Positions 17,751-28,667 are shown, counted from the first letter of the stretch. The stretch is DNA of 64,000 nucleotides from Agromyces agglutinans (GCF_009647605.1 NZ_WJIF01000002.1:310001-374000), one strand, 5' to 3'. Notes: generated by a model not told the origin, from the letters alone. Numbers and translations are program-made.

Positions 17751-18382
17751 GCGGGTCGGATGCCTCGCGCTGGACGGTGATCGTGCCGGTCAAGGCGCCG
17801 GGGCGCGCGAAGACGCGGCTGGCGCCGCACGTGTCGCCGGCCGCTCGGGCCGCGCTCGCCCGCGCGTTCGCCGCAGACACGGTCGCGGCCGCGCTCGCCG
17901 CGGACTCCGTCGCGCGGGTGCTGGTGGTCGGCGACGACCCGTCGCTCGCGGGCGACGCCGAGTTCCTCGACGAGGGGCGTCCGGCCGGGCTCACGGCGTC
18001 GATCGCGCTGGGCATTGCGCATGCGCGGGCGACCGGGGCCGGCGCCGTCGCGGTGCTGCTCGGCGACGTGCCGTGCCTGCCGTCCGCCGACCTCGACGCC
18101 GCGCTGGCCGCGGCGGCGGGGCATCCGCTCGCCTTCGTTCCCGACGCCGACGGCGACGGCACGACCCTCGCGACCGCGCGGCCCGGCGTCGCGTTCGAGC
18201 CGCGGTTCGGGGTCGACTCGGCGGCCGAGCACGAGCGGGCGGGCTTCGCCCGGCTCGAGGCATCCGCCCGCCTGCGTCGCGATGTCGACACGCTCGCCGC
18301 CCTCGAGGAGGCGATCGCGCTCGGCACCGGGCCGCACACCGCCCGCGTCGTCGCCGCCCTCGCCGACGGCGCCTTCGGCTGA
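17747..18382 (+). CDS. cofC: 2-phospho-L-lactate (or phosphoenolpyruvate) guanylyltransferase CofC/FbiD
   Basis: A 211-residue nucleotidyltransferase. It begins [20 protein letters not shown], the CofC signature for GTP binding, and continues with [34 protein letters not shown] and [13 protein letters not shown], then [13 protein letters not shown]. It activates a three-carbon phosphate (phosphoenolpyruvate in studied actinobacteria) with GTP for transfer to FO by CofD. The GTG start overlaps the preceding oxidoreductase stop, so it is translationally coupled. A long hairpin follows, before fgd. Confidence 0.9.
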   Translation: MSGSDASRWTVIVPVKAPGRAKTRLAPHVSPAARAALARAFAADTVAAALAADSVARVLVVGDDPSLAGDAEFLDEGRPAGLTASIALGIAHARATGAGAVAVLLGDVPCLPSADLDAALAAAAGHPLAFVPDADGDGTTLATARPGVAFEPRFGVDSAAEHERAGFARLEASARLRRDVDTLAALEEAIALGTGPHTARVVAALADGAFG

Positions 18383-18439
18383 CCCGCCGGGCCGCCCGCC
18401 GCGGGGCGCCGCCGCCCGCTCCCGGCGTGACCGCCGCGT

Positions 18440-18494
18440 GATGTCGCGCGAACTGCGCTTCAGCAGGTCGCATTCCCGCAGTTCGCGCGACATC
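18440..18494. repeat. Perfect 18-bp inverted repeat with 19-base loop between cofC and fgd
   Basis: Left arm GATGTCGCGCGAACTGCG at 18440-18457 pairs perfectly with the right arm at 18477-18494. The stem is long enough to form a very stable hairpin. It could end transcription of the cofE-cofC operon or be an intergenic repeat element. No U-tract follows. Confidence 0.7.
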
Positions 18495-18548
18495 GCGGGC
18501 GCAGGACCCCCGGGCCGCGCGATGCCCGTTCCGTGGAAGGATCGAGGC

Positions 18549-19577
18549 ATGAGCCTCACCCTCGGATACAAGGCCTCCGCCGAGCAGTTCGACCCCCGCG
18601 AGCTCGTCGAGCTCGCCGTCGCGGCCGAGTCGCACGGCTTCGAATCGGTGTGGACGAGCGACCACTTCCAGCCGTGGCGCCACCAGGGCGGGCACGCGCC
18701 GTTCTCGCTGACCTGGATGGCCGCGGTGGGCGAGCGCACGTCGACGGTGCGCATCGGCACGAGCGTGATGACGCCGACGTTCCGGTACAACCCGGCCGTG
18801 CTCGCGCAGGCGTTCGCCTCACTCGGCGTGCTGTACCCGGGCCGCGTCATCGCGGGCTTCGGCACGGGCGAGGCGCTCAACGAGATCGCGACCGGCTTCC
18901 GCGGCGCGGGCGAGCAGGACTGGCCCGAGTTCAAGGAGCGCTTCGCACGCCTGCGCGAGGCCGTGCGCCTCATGCGCGCGCTCTGGACCGACGGCGAGCA
19001 GGTCAGCTTCGAGGGCGAGTACTACTCGACGCACGACGCGTCGATCTACGACCGGCCGGATGCCCCGGTGCCGGTGTACATCGCCGCCGGCGGGCCGACC
19101 GTGGCCAAGTACGCGGGCCGCGCAGGTGACGGCTTCATCTGCACGTCCGGCAAGGGCGCCGAGCTGTACGTGGACCAGCTGATCCCGGCGGTGAAGGAGG
19201 GCGCCGAGGCCGGTGGCCGCTCCTTCGACGCGCTCGACCGCATGATCGAGATCAAGCTCTCGTACGAGGAGACGCAGGAGGCCGCCCTCGAGAACACCCG
19301 GTTCTGGTCGCCGCTGTCGCTCTCGAAGGAGCAGAAGCACGACATCACCGACCCGGTCGAGATGGAGCGGGCCGCCGATGCGCTGCCGATCGAGCAGATC
19401 GCGAAGCGTTGGATCGTCGGCACCGACCCCGATGCGGTCGTCGAGGAGATCGGGCAGTACCTCGACTGGGGCTTCGATCACCTGGTGTTCCACGCGCCGG
19501 GGCACGACCAGCGGCGCTTCATGCAGCTCTTCGAGCGCGACCTCGCGCCGCGGCTGCGGGCGCGCGCGGGCGCGTAG
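18549..19577 (+). CDS. fgd: F420-dependent glucose-6-phosphate dehydrogenase
   Basis: A 342-residue LLM-class enzyme that oxidises glucose-6-phosphate to 6-phosphogluconolactone and makes F420H2 for other enzymes. It closely matches mycobacterial Fgd1 as I remember it: [62 protein letters not shown] and [16 protein letters not shown]. The His and Trp of DHFQPWRH and the Glu of GTGEALNE correspond to the catalytic residues. It starts at an ATG after a hairpin-bearing 166-base gap downstream of cofC. Its presence shows that the organism actually reduces and uses F420. Confidence 0.95.
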   Translation: MSLTLGYKASAEQFDPRELVELAVAAESHGFESVWTSDHFQPWRHQGGHAPFSLTWMAAVGERTSTVRIGTSVMTPTFRYNPAVLAQAFASLGVLYPGRVIAGFGTGEALNEIATGFRGAGEQDWPEFKERFARLREAVRLMRALWTDGEQVSFEGEYYSTHDASIYDRPDAPVPVYIAAGGPTVAKYAGRAGDGFICTSGKGAELYVDQLIPAVKEGAEAGGRSFDALDRMIEIKLSYEETQEAALENTRFWSPLSLSKEQKHDITDPVEMERAADALPIEQIAKRWIVGTDPDAVVEEIGQYLDWGFDHLVFHAPGHDQRRFMQLFERDLAPRLRARAGA

Positions 19578-19588
19578 GCCTCAGCACC

Positions 19589-21478
19589 CTACCGCTGCGG
19601 CCGCACCACGAGCCCGGTGCCGCCGCCGCGTCGCACGGGCTCGGCGGCCGCGGTCATCGTGCCGTCGGGGGCGACCTCGATCGTCGCGGCGGCGCCGATC
19701 TGCGCGGCCGACGTGAACCGGTCGCCCGACGGCGTGAACGCGTGGCCGTACGCACCCAGGGCGGCACCGTACGCGTCGATGAACTCGGGCTCGGCCGGCG
19801 TCACCGCCGCGTTGCGCTGCGACGCTCGCGGCGCGGCCACGGCCTCGGGCAGCGTCATCCCGAGGTCGATGCGATTCAACAGGATCTGCGTCACGGTCGT
19901 GATGATCGTCGCGCCGCCGGGCGAGCCGAGCACGTAGCGCACCTCGCCGCCCTCGGTCACGATCGTGGGCGACATCGACGAGCGCGGCCGCTTACCCGGC
20001 TCGATGCGGTTCGGGTCGCTCTCGTTGTAGACGGTGCTGAAGTCGGTCAGCTCGTTGTTGAGCAGGAATCCGCGGCCCGGAACGGTCATGCCCGAGCCGC
20101 CGGTCTGCTCGATGGTGAGCGTGTACGCGACGGCATCGCCCCACTTGTCGACGACCGAGAGGTGCGTCGTCGAGACGTTCTCGGTGTCGGCGTGCTCCTC
20201 GAACGCGACGGCTGCGCAGCCGACCGCGTCGAGCGCACCCGCGGGCACGGGTCGCACCGACGCGGCATCCGGATCGATGGTGCAGTCGCGCGCGTCGGCG
20301 AAGTCCTGGCTCAGCAGTGTCGCGGTCGGCACGTCGACGTATGCCGGGTCGCCGACGTAGGCGTTGCGGTCGGCGAACGCGCGGGCGGTCGCCTCGAGGA
20401 ACAGGTGCAGGCTCTGCGTGGTCGCCTCGGGCGACTCGGCCGACAGGTCGTGGTTCTCGAGGATGTTGAGCGACTCGCCCACGGTGGTCCCGCCCGACGA
20501 GGAGGGCGCCATGCCGTAGACGTCGAGTCCGCGGTACTCGACGTGCGTCGGCTCCTGCTCGACGACCTCGTAGGCGGCCAGGTCGTCGGTCGTGAGCGTG
20601 CCGGGCGGCGCCGGGAGCGGCGACGCCGGGTCCTTGCGCGGATGCTGCACCACGTCGGCGATCTCGGCGGCGAGCGGGCCCTCGTAGAAGGCGTCGGTGC
20701 CGCGCTTGGCGATGAGCGAGAGCGTGTCGGCCAGGTCGGGATTGCGGAACGTCGTGCCGACCTGCGGGGCGTCGCCGCCCGGGAGGAAGAGCTCGGCCGT
20801 GTCGGGGAACGCGGCGAAGCGCGCCTGGTTGTCGAGGGTCTGGCCGCGGAAGGTCTCGTCGACGGGGAACCCGTGCTTCGCCAGCTGGATGGCCGGATGC
20901 AGCGCCTGCTTCAGGCCCTTCGTACCGAACCGCTCGAGCGCGCGCTCCCAGGTCGCGAGGGTGCCCGGCACGCCGACGGAGACCCCCGACGAGACGAGCT
21001 CGGGCGAGAACCGGTACGGCGCACCGGTCGCCGGGTCGATGAAGGCGTCGGTCGGCATGCCCGCCGGCGCGGTCTCGCGGCCGTCGATGGTGCTGACCGT
21101 GCCGGTCTCCGCGTCGAAGTGCACGAAGTACCCGCCGCCGCCGATGCCGGCGCTGTACGGCTCGGTCACGCCGAGCGCCGCGGCCGTCGCGACCGCCGCA
21201 TCGGCGGCGTTCCCGCCGGAGCGCAGCATCTCGATGCCCACCCGGCTGGCCGACGCGTCGACGGATGACACGGCCCCGCCGCTGCCGACCGACGTGGCGA
21301 CCGGGGTCGCGTCGGGTCGGCCGTGACCACCGTGGCCGCCGTGCCCGCCGCGGCCCCCGGGATCGGCCCACGCGGGCGCCGCCGAGGCGATCAGGCCGGC
21401 CGTGAGCGGCGCGGCGAGCAGCACCGCCGCACGCCGGAGCGTGCGGCGGCGGTGGCGAGGACGGACGACGTCGACCAT
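19589..21478 (-). CDS. ggt: Gamma-glutamyltransferase, secreted
   Basis: A 629-residue secreted enzyme that cleaves or transfers gamma-glutamyl groups, for instance from glutathione-like thiols or glutamine. The start is the ATG giving MVDVVRPRHRRRTLRRAAV, a basic signal peptide with cleavage near APAWA; a Gly/His-rich linker follows. The autocatalytic cut lies before the Thr in STTHLSVVDKWGDAVAYTLT, giving large and small subunits. The oxyanion segment GMTVPGRGFLLNNELTDF and C-terminal GSPGGATIITTVTQILLN are present. It runs convergent with fgd, only 11 bases apart. Confidence 0.93.
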   Translation of the reverse strand: MVDVVRPRHRRRTLRRAAVLLAAPLTAGLIASAAPAWADPGGRGGHGGHGGHGRPDATPVATSVGSGGAVSSVDASASRVGIEMLRSGGNAADAAVATAAALGVTEPYSAGIGGGGYFVHFDAETGTVSTIDGRETAPAGMPTDAFIDPATGAPYRFSPELVSSGVSVGVPGTLATWERALERFGTKGLKQALHPAIQLAKHGFPVDETFRGQTLDNQARFAAFPDTAELFLPGGDAPQVGTTFRNPDLADTLSLIAKRGTDAFYEGPLAAEIADVVQHPRKDPASPLPAPPGTLTTDDLAAYEVVEQEPTHVEYRGLDVYGMAPSSSGGTTVGESLNILENHDLSAESPEATTQSLHLFLEATARAFADRNAYVGDPAYVDVPTATLLSQDFADARDCTIDPDAASVRPVPAGALDAVGCAAVAFEEHADTENVSTTHLSVVDKWGDAVAYTLTIEQTGGSGMTVPGRGFLLNNELTDFSTVYNESDPNRIEPGKRPRSSMSPTIVTEGGEVRYVLGSPGGATIITTVTQILLNRIDLGMTLPEAVAAPRASQRNAAVTPAEPEFIDAYGAALGAYGHAFTPSGDRFTSAAQIGAAATIEVAPDGTMTAAAEPVRRGGGTGLVVRPQR

Positions 21479-21602
21479 GAGAACCCCCCGAACTGGGCAC
21501 AACGTGCGATGGGCCACACCGTAGCGCCGCGCGGCGGGCGCGGCAACGGGTCGAGGCGGCCGGGCCGCAGCAGGGGCCCGCAGCCGGGGTCCGCAGCCCG
21601 CG

Positions 21603-22082
21603 TCAGTGCAGGCCGGGCCGGTTCAGGCTCGGCGGCAGCTTGCAGTAGTCGTAGAAGTACCGGGTCGGGGCATCCTCTTCGGTGGCGTCGACGATGACGT
21701 TCGCTCCCGAATCGGGCAGTTCGTCGCCCGCGAGCACCCACACCGAGAAGTGCCAGATGCCGCGCGTGGCGTCGTGCAGGAGCGCGGTGCCGTCGACCAC
21801 GAGCACGGTGTCGGCGTCGCTCGCATCGTCGAGTGCGCCGGCGCGGAACGGCTCGATCGTGTCGCGCCGGAGGGTCGCCTCGTCGGCGTCGCCGACCGAG
21901 CGGCGGGCGACCCGCTGCCCCTGTGCGGCGAGCACTGCGGCGAGGTCGTCGGCGAAGCGCGTGGATCGCGCGGCATCCGTCGCGCCGACCGCGACCAGCC
22001 GCCTCGCTCGAGGGGAGTTGTGCAGGAACTCCGCCGCGACGCCGTCGATGAGCTCGCGTCGGGCCTCGGTCACCGTGGTCAT
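21603..22082 (-). CDS. Uridine-kinase-like protein with degenerate P-loop
   Basis: A 159-residue protein. The layout resembles actinobacterial uridine kinase-like P-loop proteins: a first strand LVAVGATDAARSTRFADDLA, a central DTIEPFRAGAL and a VLVVDGTALLHDATRGIWHF Walker-B-like strand, ending near an RYFYDYCKLP segment. The expected G-x4-GK-S/T loop is GATDAARS, lacking the Gly-Lys pair, so ATP binding as a normal kinase is doubtful. The ATG start has no strong ribosome site. It lies upstream of ggt on the same strand with a 124-base gap. Function unknown. Confidence 0.65.
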   Translation of the reverse strand: MTTVTEARRELIDGVAAEFLHNSPRARRLVAVGATDAARSTRFADDLAAVLAAQGQRVARRSVGDADEATLRRDTIEPFRAGALDDASDADTVLVVDGTALLHDATRGIWHFSVWVLAGDELPDSGANVIVDATEEDAPTRYFYDYCKLPPSLNRPGLH

Positions 22083-22185
22083 TCCGCCACCGTAGCGCCG
22101 CCCGGGCGGCTCCGCACCGGTCGCGCATCCTGAGCGTTCGCCGCGATTCCGCACCGGATGCCACGTCGCGACGTACCCTGAGCGC

Positions 22186-23436
22186 ATGAGCCCACGCACC
22201 GACGGGCGACTCCGCAGCCGCGCCCTCCTCTGGATTCCCGCGGTCGCCGTTCCGGCCGCGATCGCCGCCGCGGTGATCGTGCCGATGCAGGCCAGCGCCG
22301 CCGTCGACCTGCCCGACAAGACCGTCGCGGAGCTGCTCGAGTTCGCGTCGACGAGCGATGTCGAAGCGTTCAGCGGCACGATCGAGCAGACCTCGGAACT
22401 CGGCATCCCCGACCTCGCCGGACTCACCGGCGCGATGGGCGGTGCGGGCAGCGGTTCCGCTGATGCGGGGGCCCGCGGCGACGACGCGGCGCAGCCCGCC
22501 GATCTCGACGACCTCATCTCGCTCGCGACCGGATCGCACACCGCGAACGTCTACGTCGACGGCTCGCTCGCTCGACTCCAGGTGCTCGACCAGCTCGCCG
22601 AGCGCAATGTCTACGTCGACGGCGAGGCCGCGGAAGGGTGGTTCGTCGACTCCGAGACCAAGACCGCGACGCACGTCGTGCTGCCCGAGGGCACCGACCC
22701 CGAGCAGCTGGGTGCCGAAGCCGAGGCGCACGCGGACGTTTCAGCCGAGGAGGCCCGCGCGCGCATCGAGGCCGAGACCGGCGCGCCGCTGCCGACGCCC
22801 GAGGAGCTGCTCGACCGCGCGCTCGCCTCGCTCGACGAGACGACCGAGGTCACCGTCGGCACCGACGCCCGGGTCGCCGGGCGCGAGGTATATGAGCTCG
22901 TGCTCGAGCCTCGCACCGACGACACGCTCGTCGGCTCGCTCCGCTTCGCCGTCGACGGCGAGAACGGAATGCCGCTCGCCGCATCGATCTCCGCGCGCGG
23001 GGCCGACGAGCCCGCGTTCCGTGTCGCCTTCTCCGAGGTGTCGTTCGAGGCTCCGGATACCTCGGTCTTCGAGTTCGCTCCGTCGGCCGACTTCACCGTC
23101 ACCGAGCGCGAGATCCCGATTCCGACCGAGCAGGAGCTCGCCGAGTGGCGCGCCGGTCTCGAGGCGAAGGCAGGCGGGGCGCATTCGGGCGAGCAGGGTG
23201 TCCCGTCGCCGATCGTGCACGGCGACGGCTGGGCCACCGTGGTCGAGCTGCCGCTGCCGTCGGTCGACGCCGAGATGCTCGACTCGCTCACCCGAGCGGT
23301 CGACGGCGCACGAGTGCTCGAGACCTCGCTCCTGACCGTGCTGATCACCGACGACGGGCGCGTGCTCGCGGGCGCGGTGCCCGTCGAGCGGCTGGTTGAG
23401 GTCGCGGCCGCCGGGGCCGCGGACACCGGGCGCTGA
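22186..23436 (+). CDS. LolA/MucB-like secreted protein, probable partner of an ABC exporter
   Basis: A 416-residue exported protein with signal segment ALLWIPAVAVPAAIAAAVIV and likely cleavage after ASA near residue 38. The rest has the shape of LolA/DUF2092-type folds: NVYVDGEAAEGWFVDSETKT, VTVGTDARVAGREVYELVLE, LRFAVDGENGMPLAASISA and FEVAF-like strands around residues 280-300. No membrane anchor follows the signal. The next gene, 12 bases on, encodes an ABC ATPase and then a permease, so it probably handles a hydrophobic ligand or lipid in the envelope together with them. No catalytic site seen. Confidence 0.7.
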   Translation: MSPRTDGRLRSRALLWIPAVAVPAAIAAAVIVPMQASAAVDLPDKTVAELLEFASTSDVEAFSGTIEQTSELGIPDLAGLTGAMGGAGSGSADAGARGDDAAQPADLDDLISLATGSHTANVYVDGSLARLQVLDQLAERNVYVDGEAAEGWFVDSETKTATHVVLPEGTDPEQLGAEAEAHADVSAEEARARIEAETGAPLPTPEELLDRALASLDETTEVTVGTDARVAGREVYELVLEPRTDDTLVGSLRFAVDGENGMPLAASISARGADEPAFRVAFSEVSFEAPDTSVFEFAPSADFTVTEREIPIPTEQELAEWRAGLEAKAGGAHSGEQGVPSPIVHGDGWATVVELPLPSVDAEMLDSLTRAVDGARVLETSLLTVLITDDGRVLAGAVPVERLVEVAAAGAADTGR

Positions 23437-23448
23437 CGGGCGACCCGG

Positions 23449-24450
23449 GTGAGCGGGCGGGCCGGCACCGTCGTCGACGATGCAGTCGCGGACGACGCCG
23501 CCGACCTCGCGATCCGCACGCGCGGGCTCACGAAGCGCTTCCGCTCGCAGGTCGCGGTCGACGGGCTCGATCTCGCCGTGCCGCGCGGGGCGGTGTACGG
23601 GTTCCTCGGCCCGAACGGCTCGGGCAAGACCACGACCATCCGGATGCTGCTGGGCCTCGTCCGCGCGACCGCCGGCGAAGCCGAGGTGCTCGGATCGCCC
23701 ATGCCGCGGGCCATCGACGCCGTGCTGCCGAGGGTGGGCGCGCTCGTCGAGGGCCCCGCGTTCTCGCCGTACCTGACGGGCGCGCAGAACCTTCGCCGGT
23801 TCGACGCCGCCGACCGCCACTCGATCGGCTCGACCCGTGATACCCGGGTCGCTGAGGCCCTCGAGCGGGTCGGCCTCTCGCACGCCGCGGCGAAGAAGGC
23901 GCATGCGTACTCGCTCGGCATGAAGCAGCGCCTCGGACTCGCGAACGCGCTGCTGATGCCGCGCGACCTGCTCGTGCTGGACGAACCGACGAACGGGCTC
24001 GACCCGCAGGGCACGCGCGAGGTGCGCGCGCTGATCCGCTCGTTCGCGGCCGACGGCACCACGGTGTTCGTGTCGAGCCACCTGCTCGCCGAGGTCGAAC
24101 AACTCTGCACGCACGTCGGCGTGATGAGCGCCGGCCGGCTCGTCGCGCAGGGCACGCTCGAGGAGCTCCGCCGGTCGGGCGGTCGGGCGCGGGTCCGGGT
24201 GAGGACTCCGGATGCCCCGGCGGCACGCCGCGTGCTCGCGGGCCTCGGCATCGAGGTCGAGTCCGGGTCCGCGGCATCCGACCTCGAGGTCGTCGTCGGT
24301 ACGTTGCCCGACGATGAGGAGGCTCCCGAGGCGATCGTCGCCGCACTGGTCGCCGAGCGGGTGCGCGTTCGCGGCTTCGCCGTCGAACGCGCGAGCCTCG
24401 AGCAGCGATTCGTGGAGCTCACCGGGGAGGGCTTCGATGTCGTCGCGTGA
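23449..24450 (+). CDS. ABC transporter ATP-binding protein (exporter type)
   Basis: A 333-residue ATPase of the CcmA/DrrA class. Walker A GPNGSGKTT is at about residues 55-63, signature YSLGMKQR (a known variant in this class), Walker B LLVLDEP and the switch His in SSHLL. The 100-residue C-terminal extension is typical of DrrA/NatA proteins. It starts at a GTG 12 bases after the LolA-like gene and its end overlaps the permease start by 14 bases, so the three are one operon. Substrate unknown: lipid, drug or peptide are all possible. Confidence 0.9.
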   Translation: MSGRAGTVVDDAVADDAADLAIRTRGLTKRFRSQVAVDGLDLAVPRGAVYGFLGPNGSGKTTTIRMLLGLVRATAGEAEVLGSPMPRAIDAVLPRVGALVEGPAFSPYLTGAQNLRRFDAADRHSIGSTRDTRVAEALERVGLSHAAAKKAHAYSLGMKQRLGLANALLMPRDLLVLDEPTNGLDPQGTREVRALIRSFAADGTTVFVSSHLLAEVEQLCTHVGVMSAGRLVAQGTLEELRRSGGRARVRVRTPDAPAARRVLAGLGIEVESGSAASDLEVVVGTLPDDEEAPEAIVAALVAERVRVRGFAVERASLEQRFVELTGEGFDVVA

Positions 24451-25357
24451 GGCGGATGCCACGACCGGCGCCGCACGGGACGCCGACCTGGCCGACGCGG
24501 GTGGCACGACCGACACGGTGCGCCGGCCGCGCGCTGCGGCATCCGGCACGCTGCGCCTGCTCGGCAACGAACTGGCGACGCTCTTCACCCGCTGGCGCAC
24601 CTGGGCGATGCTCGGTGCCCTCGCGTTGATCCCGATCCTCATCGGCATCGCGATCCGGATCGCCGGCGGGTCGAGCGCCGGCCGTGGACCCGCGTTCCTC
24701 GACCAGATCACGGGGAACGGGCTCTTCGTCGGCATCGCGGCGATGACCGTCGCGATCCCGCTGTTCCTGCCGCTCACGATCGGCGTCACGGCGGGCGACG
24801 CGATCGCGGGCGAAGCGAGCCACGGTACCCTGCGGTACCTGCTCATCGCTCCGGCCGGCCGCATCCGGCTGCTCGTCGTGAAGTACCTCGCGGCCGCCGC
24901 CTTCTGCCTCGCCGGAACCCTTACCGTGGTGGTCCTCGGCACGCTCGTCGGCTGGCTGCTCTTCCCGATCGGACCGGTGACGCTGCTCTCCGGCGACGAG
25001 ATCCCGGTGGGCGAGGGGCTGCTGCGGTTCCTGGCGGTGGCGGCGTACGTCGCGGTGTCGCTGCTGGGCCTCTCCGCGATCGGGCTGTTCCTGTCGACCC
25101 TGACCACCGTGCCGATCGGCGCGATGGCGGCGACGTCGATCCTCGCGGTCGTGTCGCAGATCGTCGGCGCGATCCCGCAGCTCGAGGCGCTGCATCCGTG
25201 GCTGTTCACCGATCGCTGGCTCGACTTCGCCGACCTGCTGCGCTCGCCGCCCGTGTGGGACTCGTTCGCTGCGAACGCGCTGCTGCAGGGCGCCTACGTG
25301 CTCGTCTTCGGCACGCTCGCGATCACGCGGTTCGTCACGCGCGACGTACTGAGCTGA
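24437..25357 (+). CDS. ABC-2-type transporter permease
   Basis: A 306-residue membrane protein with six predicted helices: one after the hydrophilic N terminus (WAMLGALALIPILIGIAI), then groups around residues 95-120, 150-180, 205-260 and the C-terminal VLVFGTLAITRF. The motif GEASHGTLRYLLIAPAGR before the second group is the classic ABC-2 segment (G-x-SxGTLR-LL-P). The start ATG overlaps the end of the ATPase gene in another frame. It is the membrane half of the exporter and converges with the downstream F420-transporter operon. Confidence 0.9.
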   Translation: MSSREADATTGAARDADLADAGGTTDTVRRPRAAASGTLRLLGNELATLFTRWRTWAMLGALALIPILIGIAIRIAGGSSAGRGPAFLDQITGNGLFVGIAAMTVAIPLFLPLTIGVTAGDAIAGEASHGTLRYLLIAPAGRIRLLVVKYLAAAAFCLAGTLTVVVLGTLVGWLLFPIGPVTLLSGDEIPVGEGLLRFLAVAAYVAVSLLGLSAIGLFLSTLTTVPIGAMAATSILAVVSQIVGAIPQLEALHPWLFTDRWLDFADLLRSPPVWDSFAANALLQGAYVLVFGTLAITRFVTRDVLS

Positions 25358-25379
25358 CGTCCGGAGCCCGCCGGTCGGC

Positions 25380-26251
<872 letters not shown>

Positions 26252-26255
<4 letters not shown>

Positions 26256-27331
26256 CGCACGACCCGCGATCGGATGAGCAGCACGGCGAACACCGGCCCG
26301 CCGACGAGCGCGGTGAGGATGCCGACCGGCAGCTCGCGCGGGTCGAACAGGGTGCGCGCGCCCGTGTCGACCCAGACGAGGAAGACCGCGCCCGCGAGCG
26401 CTGACAGCGGGAGCAGCGCGCGATGCCCGGCGCCGACCACGAGGCGCACGGCGTGCGGGAGGATCAGGCCGACGAAGCCGATCGCGCCGCTGACGGCGAC
26501 GAGCGCTCCGGTGAGGAGCGCCGTCGCGACGAGCAGCAGGCCGCGGGTTCGGGCGACGTGCACGCCGAGCGCGGCGGCTGCCGAATCGCCGAACGTGAAC
26601 GCGTCGAGCGTCCGGCCCGCGAGCAGCAGGGGAGCGCCGACGACCAGCAGCGCGCCGCCCGCCAACGCCACCGAACCCCAGTCGGTGCCGGCCAGCGAGC
26701 CGAGCAGCCAGTTCAGGATCTCGCGGTAGCTGTCGTTGGTGGCGCTCCAGAAGATGACGAGGCTCGTGACCGCGCCGAAGACCGCCGATACGGCGAGCCC
26801 CGCGAGCACCGTGGTCGTGGGATTCAGGCCTCCTGCAGCCCGCGCGAGCCCGAGCGTCGCGGCGAGGGCCGCGAGCGCGCCGGCGAACGCGGCCAGCGGC
26901 AGGGCCAGCGACATCCCGAGCACGAGCACGACGACCGCGCCGACCGACGCCCCCGACGAGAGTCCGAGCAGGTACGGATCGGCGAGCGGGTTGCGGGTGA
27001 GTGCCTGCATGACGGCCCCGCAGAGCGCGAGGCCCGCGCCGACGGCCGCGGCCGTGAGCACGCGGGGGACCCGCAGCTCCCACACGATCGCGTCGCGCAG
27101 CGGGCTCAGCACGGGGTCGCCGATGCCGAGGTGCGCCCCGACGCTCGCGAGGACCTCGGGGGGCGTGAGCGCGGCCGGCCCGATGGTCACGGCCATGACG
27201 ACGGATGCCACGAGCACGACGGCCAGGCCGGCGCCCCACCAGGCGGCGCGTGGCCCCGTCGGTCGAGTCGGGCGCGAAGCACCCGTCTCGAGACCCCGAC
27301 GAGTGTCGGCACCGTTCCGCGTCGCCGTCAT
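26252..27331 (-). CDS. ABC importer permease, FecCD type (candidate F420-precursor transporter)
   Basis: A 359-residue permease with about nine to ten hydrophobic helices. Family signatures are WELRVPRVLTAAAVGAGLAL, MQALTRNPLADPYLLGLSSG, and FVGLILPHAVRLVVGAGHR for the ATPase-docking loop. It lies one base after the binding-protein stop and its own stop overlaps the ATPase start, so all three subunits are co-translated. The FecCD class imports vitamin B12, heme or siderophores; the cofD neighbour argues for a deazaflavin substrate instead. Confidence 0.87.
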
Positions 27332-27332
27332 G

Positions 27333-28340
27333 TCAGCCCAGCGCCCCCAGCTGTTCGACGACGGATGCCACGGCGTCGACGTTGCGCACGCCGGCCTCGG
27401 TCGCCGGGAAGTCGACGATCACGTACCGCTGCTGCTGCACGGCGGGCAGCTGCGCCGTCACGGGGTTCTGCTCGAGCTGGGCGATCTTCGACTCGGCGGT
27501 GTTCCACGCGGCGTCGACGAGCACGATGACGTCGGGCTCGGCGTCGGCGATCGCCTCCCAGCTCATCGACGTCCACGTGTCGTGCACGTCGGCGGCGATG
27601 TTCTCGAGGCCCGCGGCCTGCATGATCATCTGCGGCGCGCCGATGCCCGCACCGACGTACGGGGTCTCGTCGCCCGACGAGTACCAGAGCGCGGTCAGGC
27701 CCTCGGCGTTCGGCTCGATCGCCTCGAGTGCGGCGCGCTGGTCGGCGACGAGCTCGGTCGCGGCATCCTCGACGCCGAAGATCGCGCCCGCTTGCTCGAA
27801 GCCGCCGAAGACGTCGTCGAACGTCAGCGGATCGGGCATGTACCCGGCGGCCTTGCAGGCCGCGGGGGCGACGTACGTGCGCACGCCCAACTGCTCGAGC
27901 GCGGCGCGTTCGCCGACGCCCTCGGCGGAGAAGTTCGACTCCCAGCCGGCGAAGACGAGGTCGGGTTCGAGCGCGAACGTCGCCTCCTGCGACGGCACCT
28001 TGTCGGAGAGGCTCTCGATGCCGGATGCCGCGTCGGCGAACGCGTCGGGCACCGGCCCGTCGCTGAACGCACTGCCGACGACTCGGTCCTCGAGTCCGAG
28101 CGCGAGCAGCAGCTCGAGGGTCGAGCTCTTCACCGTGATGACGCGCTCGGGCGCCTGCTCGAACGTCACCTCGGTGCCGCAGTTGTCGATGGTGAGCGGG
28201 TAACCGGTCGACGCGGTGTCGGCACTGCCCGGCTGATCGTCGGGCGACGTGCCTCCGGACGCCGGCGTGGCGCAGCCGGCCAACAGGGCGACGGCGGGAA
28301 GGGCGAGCGCGAGCAGGCGGCCGGATCGCGGGATGGGCAT
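27333..28340 (-). CDS. ABC importer substrate-binding lipoprotein (candidate F420-precursor binding)
   Basis: A 335-residue lipoprotein with lipobox LAGC at about residue 23, preceded by GGAGGAAC before the ATG. The mature region starts YPLTIDNCGTEVTFEQAPER, followed by VITVKSSTLELLLALGLED, the opening of type III (BtuF/FhuD-like) binding proteins. A central SSGDETPYVGAGIGAPQMIM and TWTSMSWEAIADAEPDVIVL are also characteristic. In the proposed F420-0 transporter cassette these proteins sit with F420 genes; here cofD begins 1.3 kb away on the same strand. A siderophore or corrinoid ligand cannot be excluded. Confidence 0.8.
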   Translation of the reverse strand: MPIPRSGRLLALALPAVALLAGCATPASGGTSPDDQPGSADTASTGYPLTIDNCGTEVTFEQAPERVITVKSSTLELLLALGLEDRVVGSAFSDGPVPDAFADAASGIESLSDKVPSQEATFALEPDLVFAGWESNFSAEGVGERAALEQLGVRTYVAPAACKAAGYMPDPLTFDDVFGGFEQAGAIFGVEDAATELVADQRAALEAIEPNAEGLTALWYSSGDETPYVGAGIGAPQMIMQAAGLENIAADVHDTWTSMSWEAIADAEPDVIVLVDAAWNTAESKIAQLEQNPVTAQLPAVQQQRYVIVDFPATEAGVRNVDAVASVVEQLGALG

Positions 28341-28526
28341 GGTTCCTCCGGGACGGCGTGGTGCGGACTTCGACAGCAGTCGAGGACACGCGGCCCAATC
28401 CCGGGCCATCACAACCGATCAGAGCCGATCGGCGGTCGGTTTCATCATACGACGGTGTTCGCACGCCGCGACCGCGTAGGGTTGCGCGCACGGGGCCGTT
28501 CGAGCTCCCGATCGAAGGTCGTCATC

Positions 28527-28667
28527 ATGTCCGACAAGTCCCCCAAGAAGTCCGGTTCCAAGACCGCCGCCACCCGCACGCTCAAGGAGAAGCGGGCCGA
28601 CAAGAAGTCGAAGGTCGCCGGCCGAGCCGGCAACGACATCACCGAGGTCACGCACCGGAAGAAGTAA
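28527..28667 (+). CDS. Small basic actinobacterial protein
   Basis: A 46-residue Lys/Arg-rich protein, MSDKSPKKSGSKTAATRTLK at the start and THRKK at the end, with no hydrophobic segment. Short proteins like this are common in Actinobacteria and may bind nucleic acid; function unknown. Its last 20 bases overlap the end of the convergent cofD gene. Confidence 0.6.
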   Translation: MSDKSPKKSGSKTAATRTLKEKRADKKSKVAGRAGNDITEVTHRKK

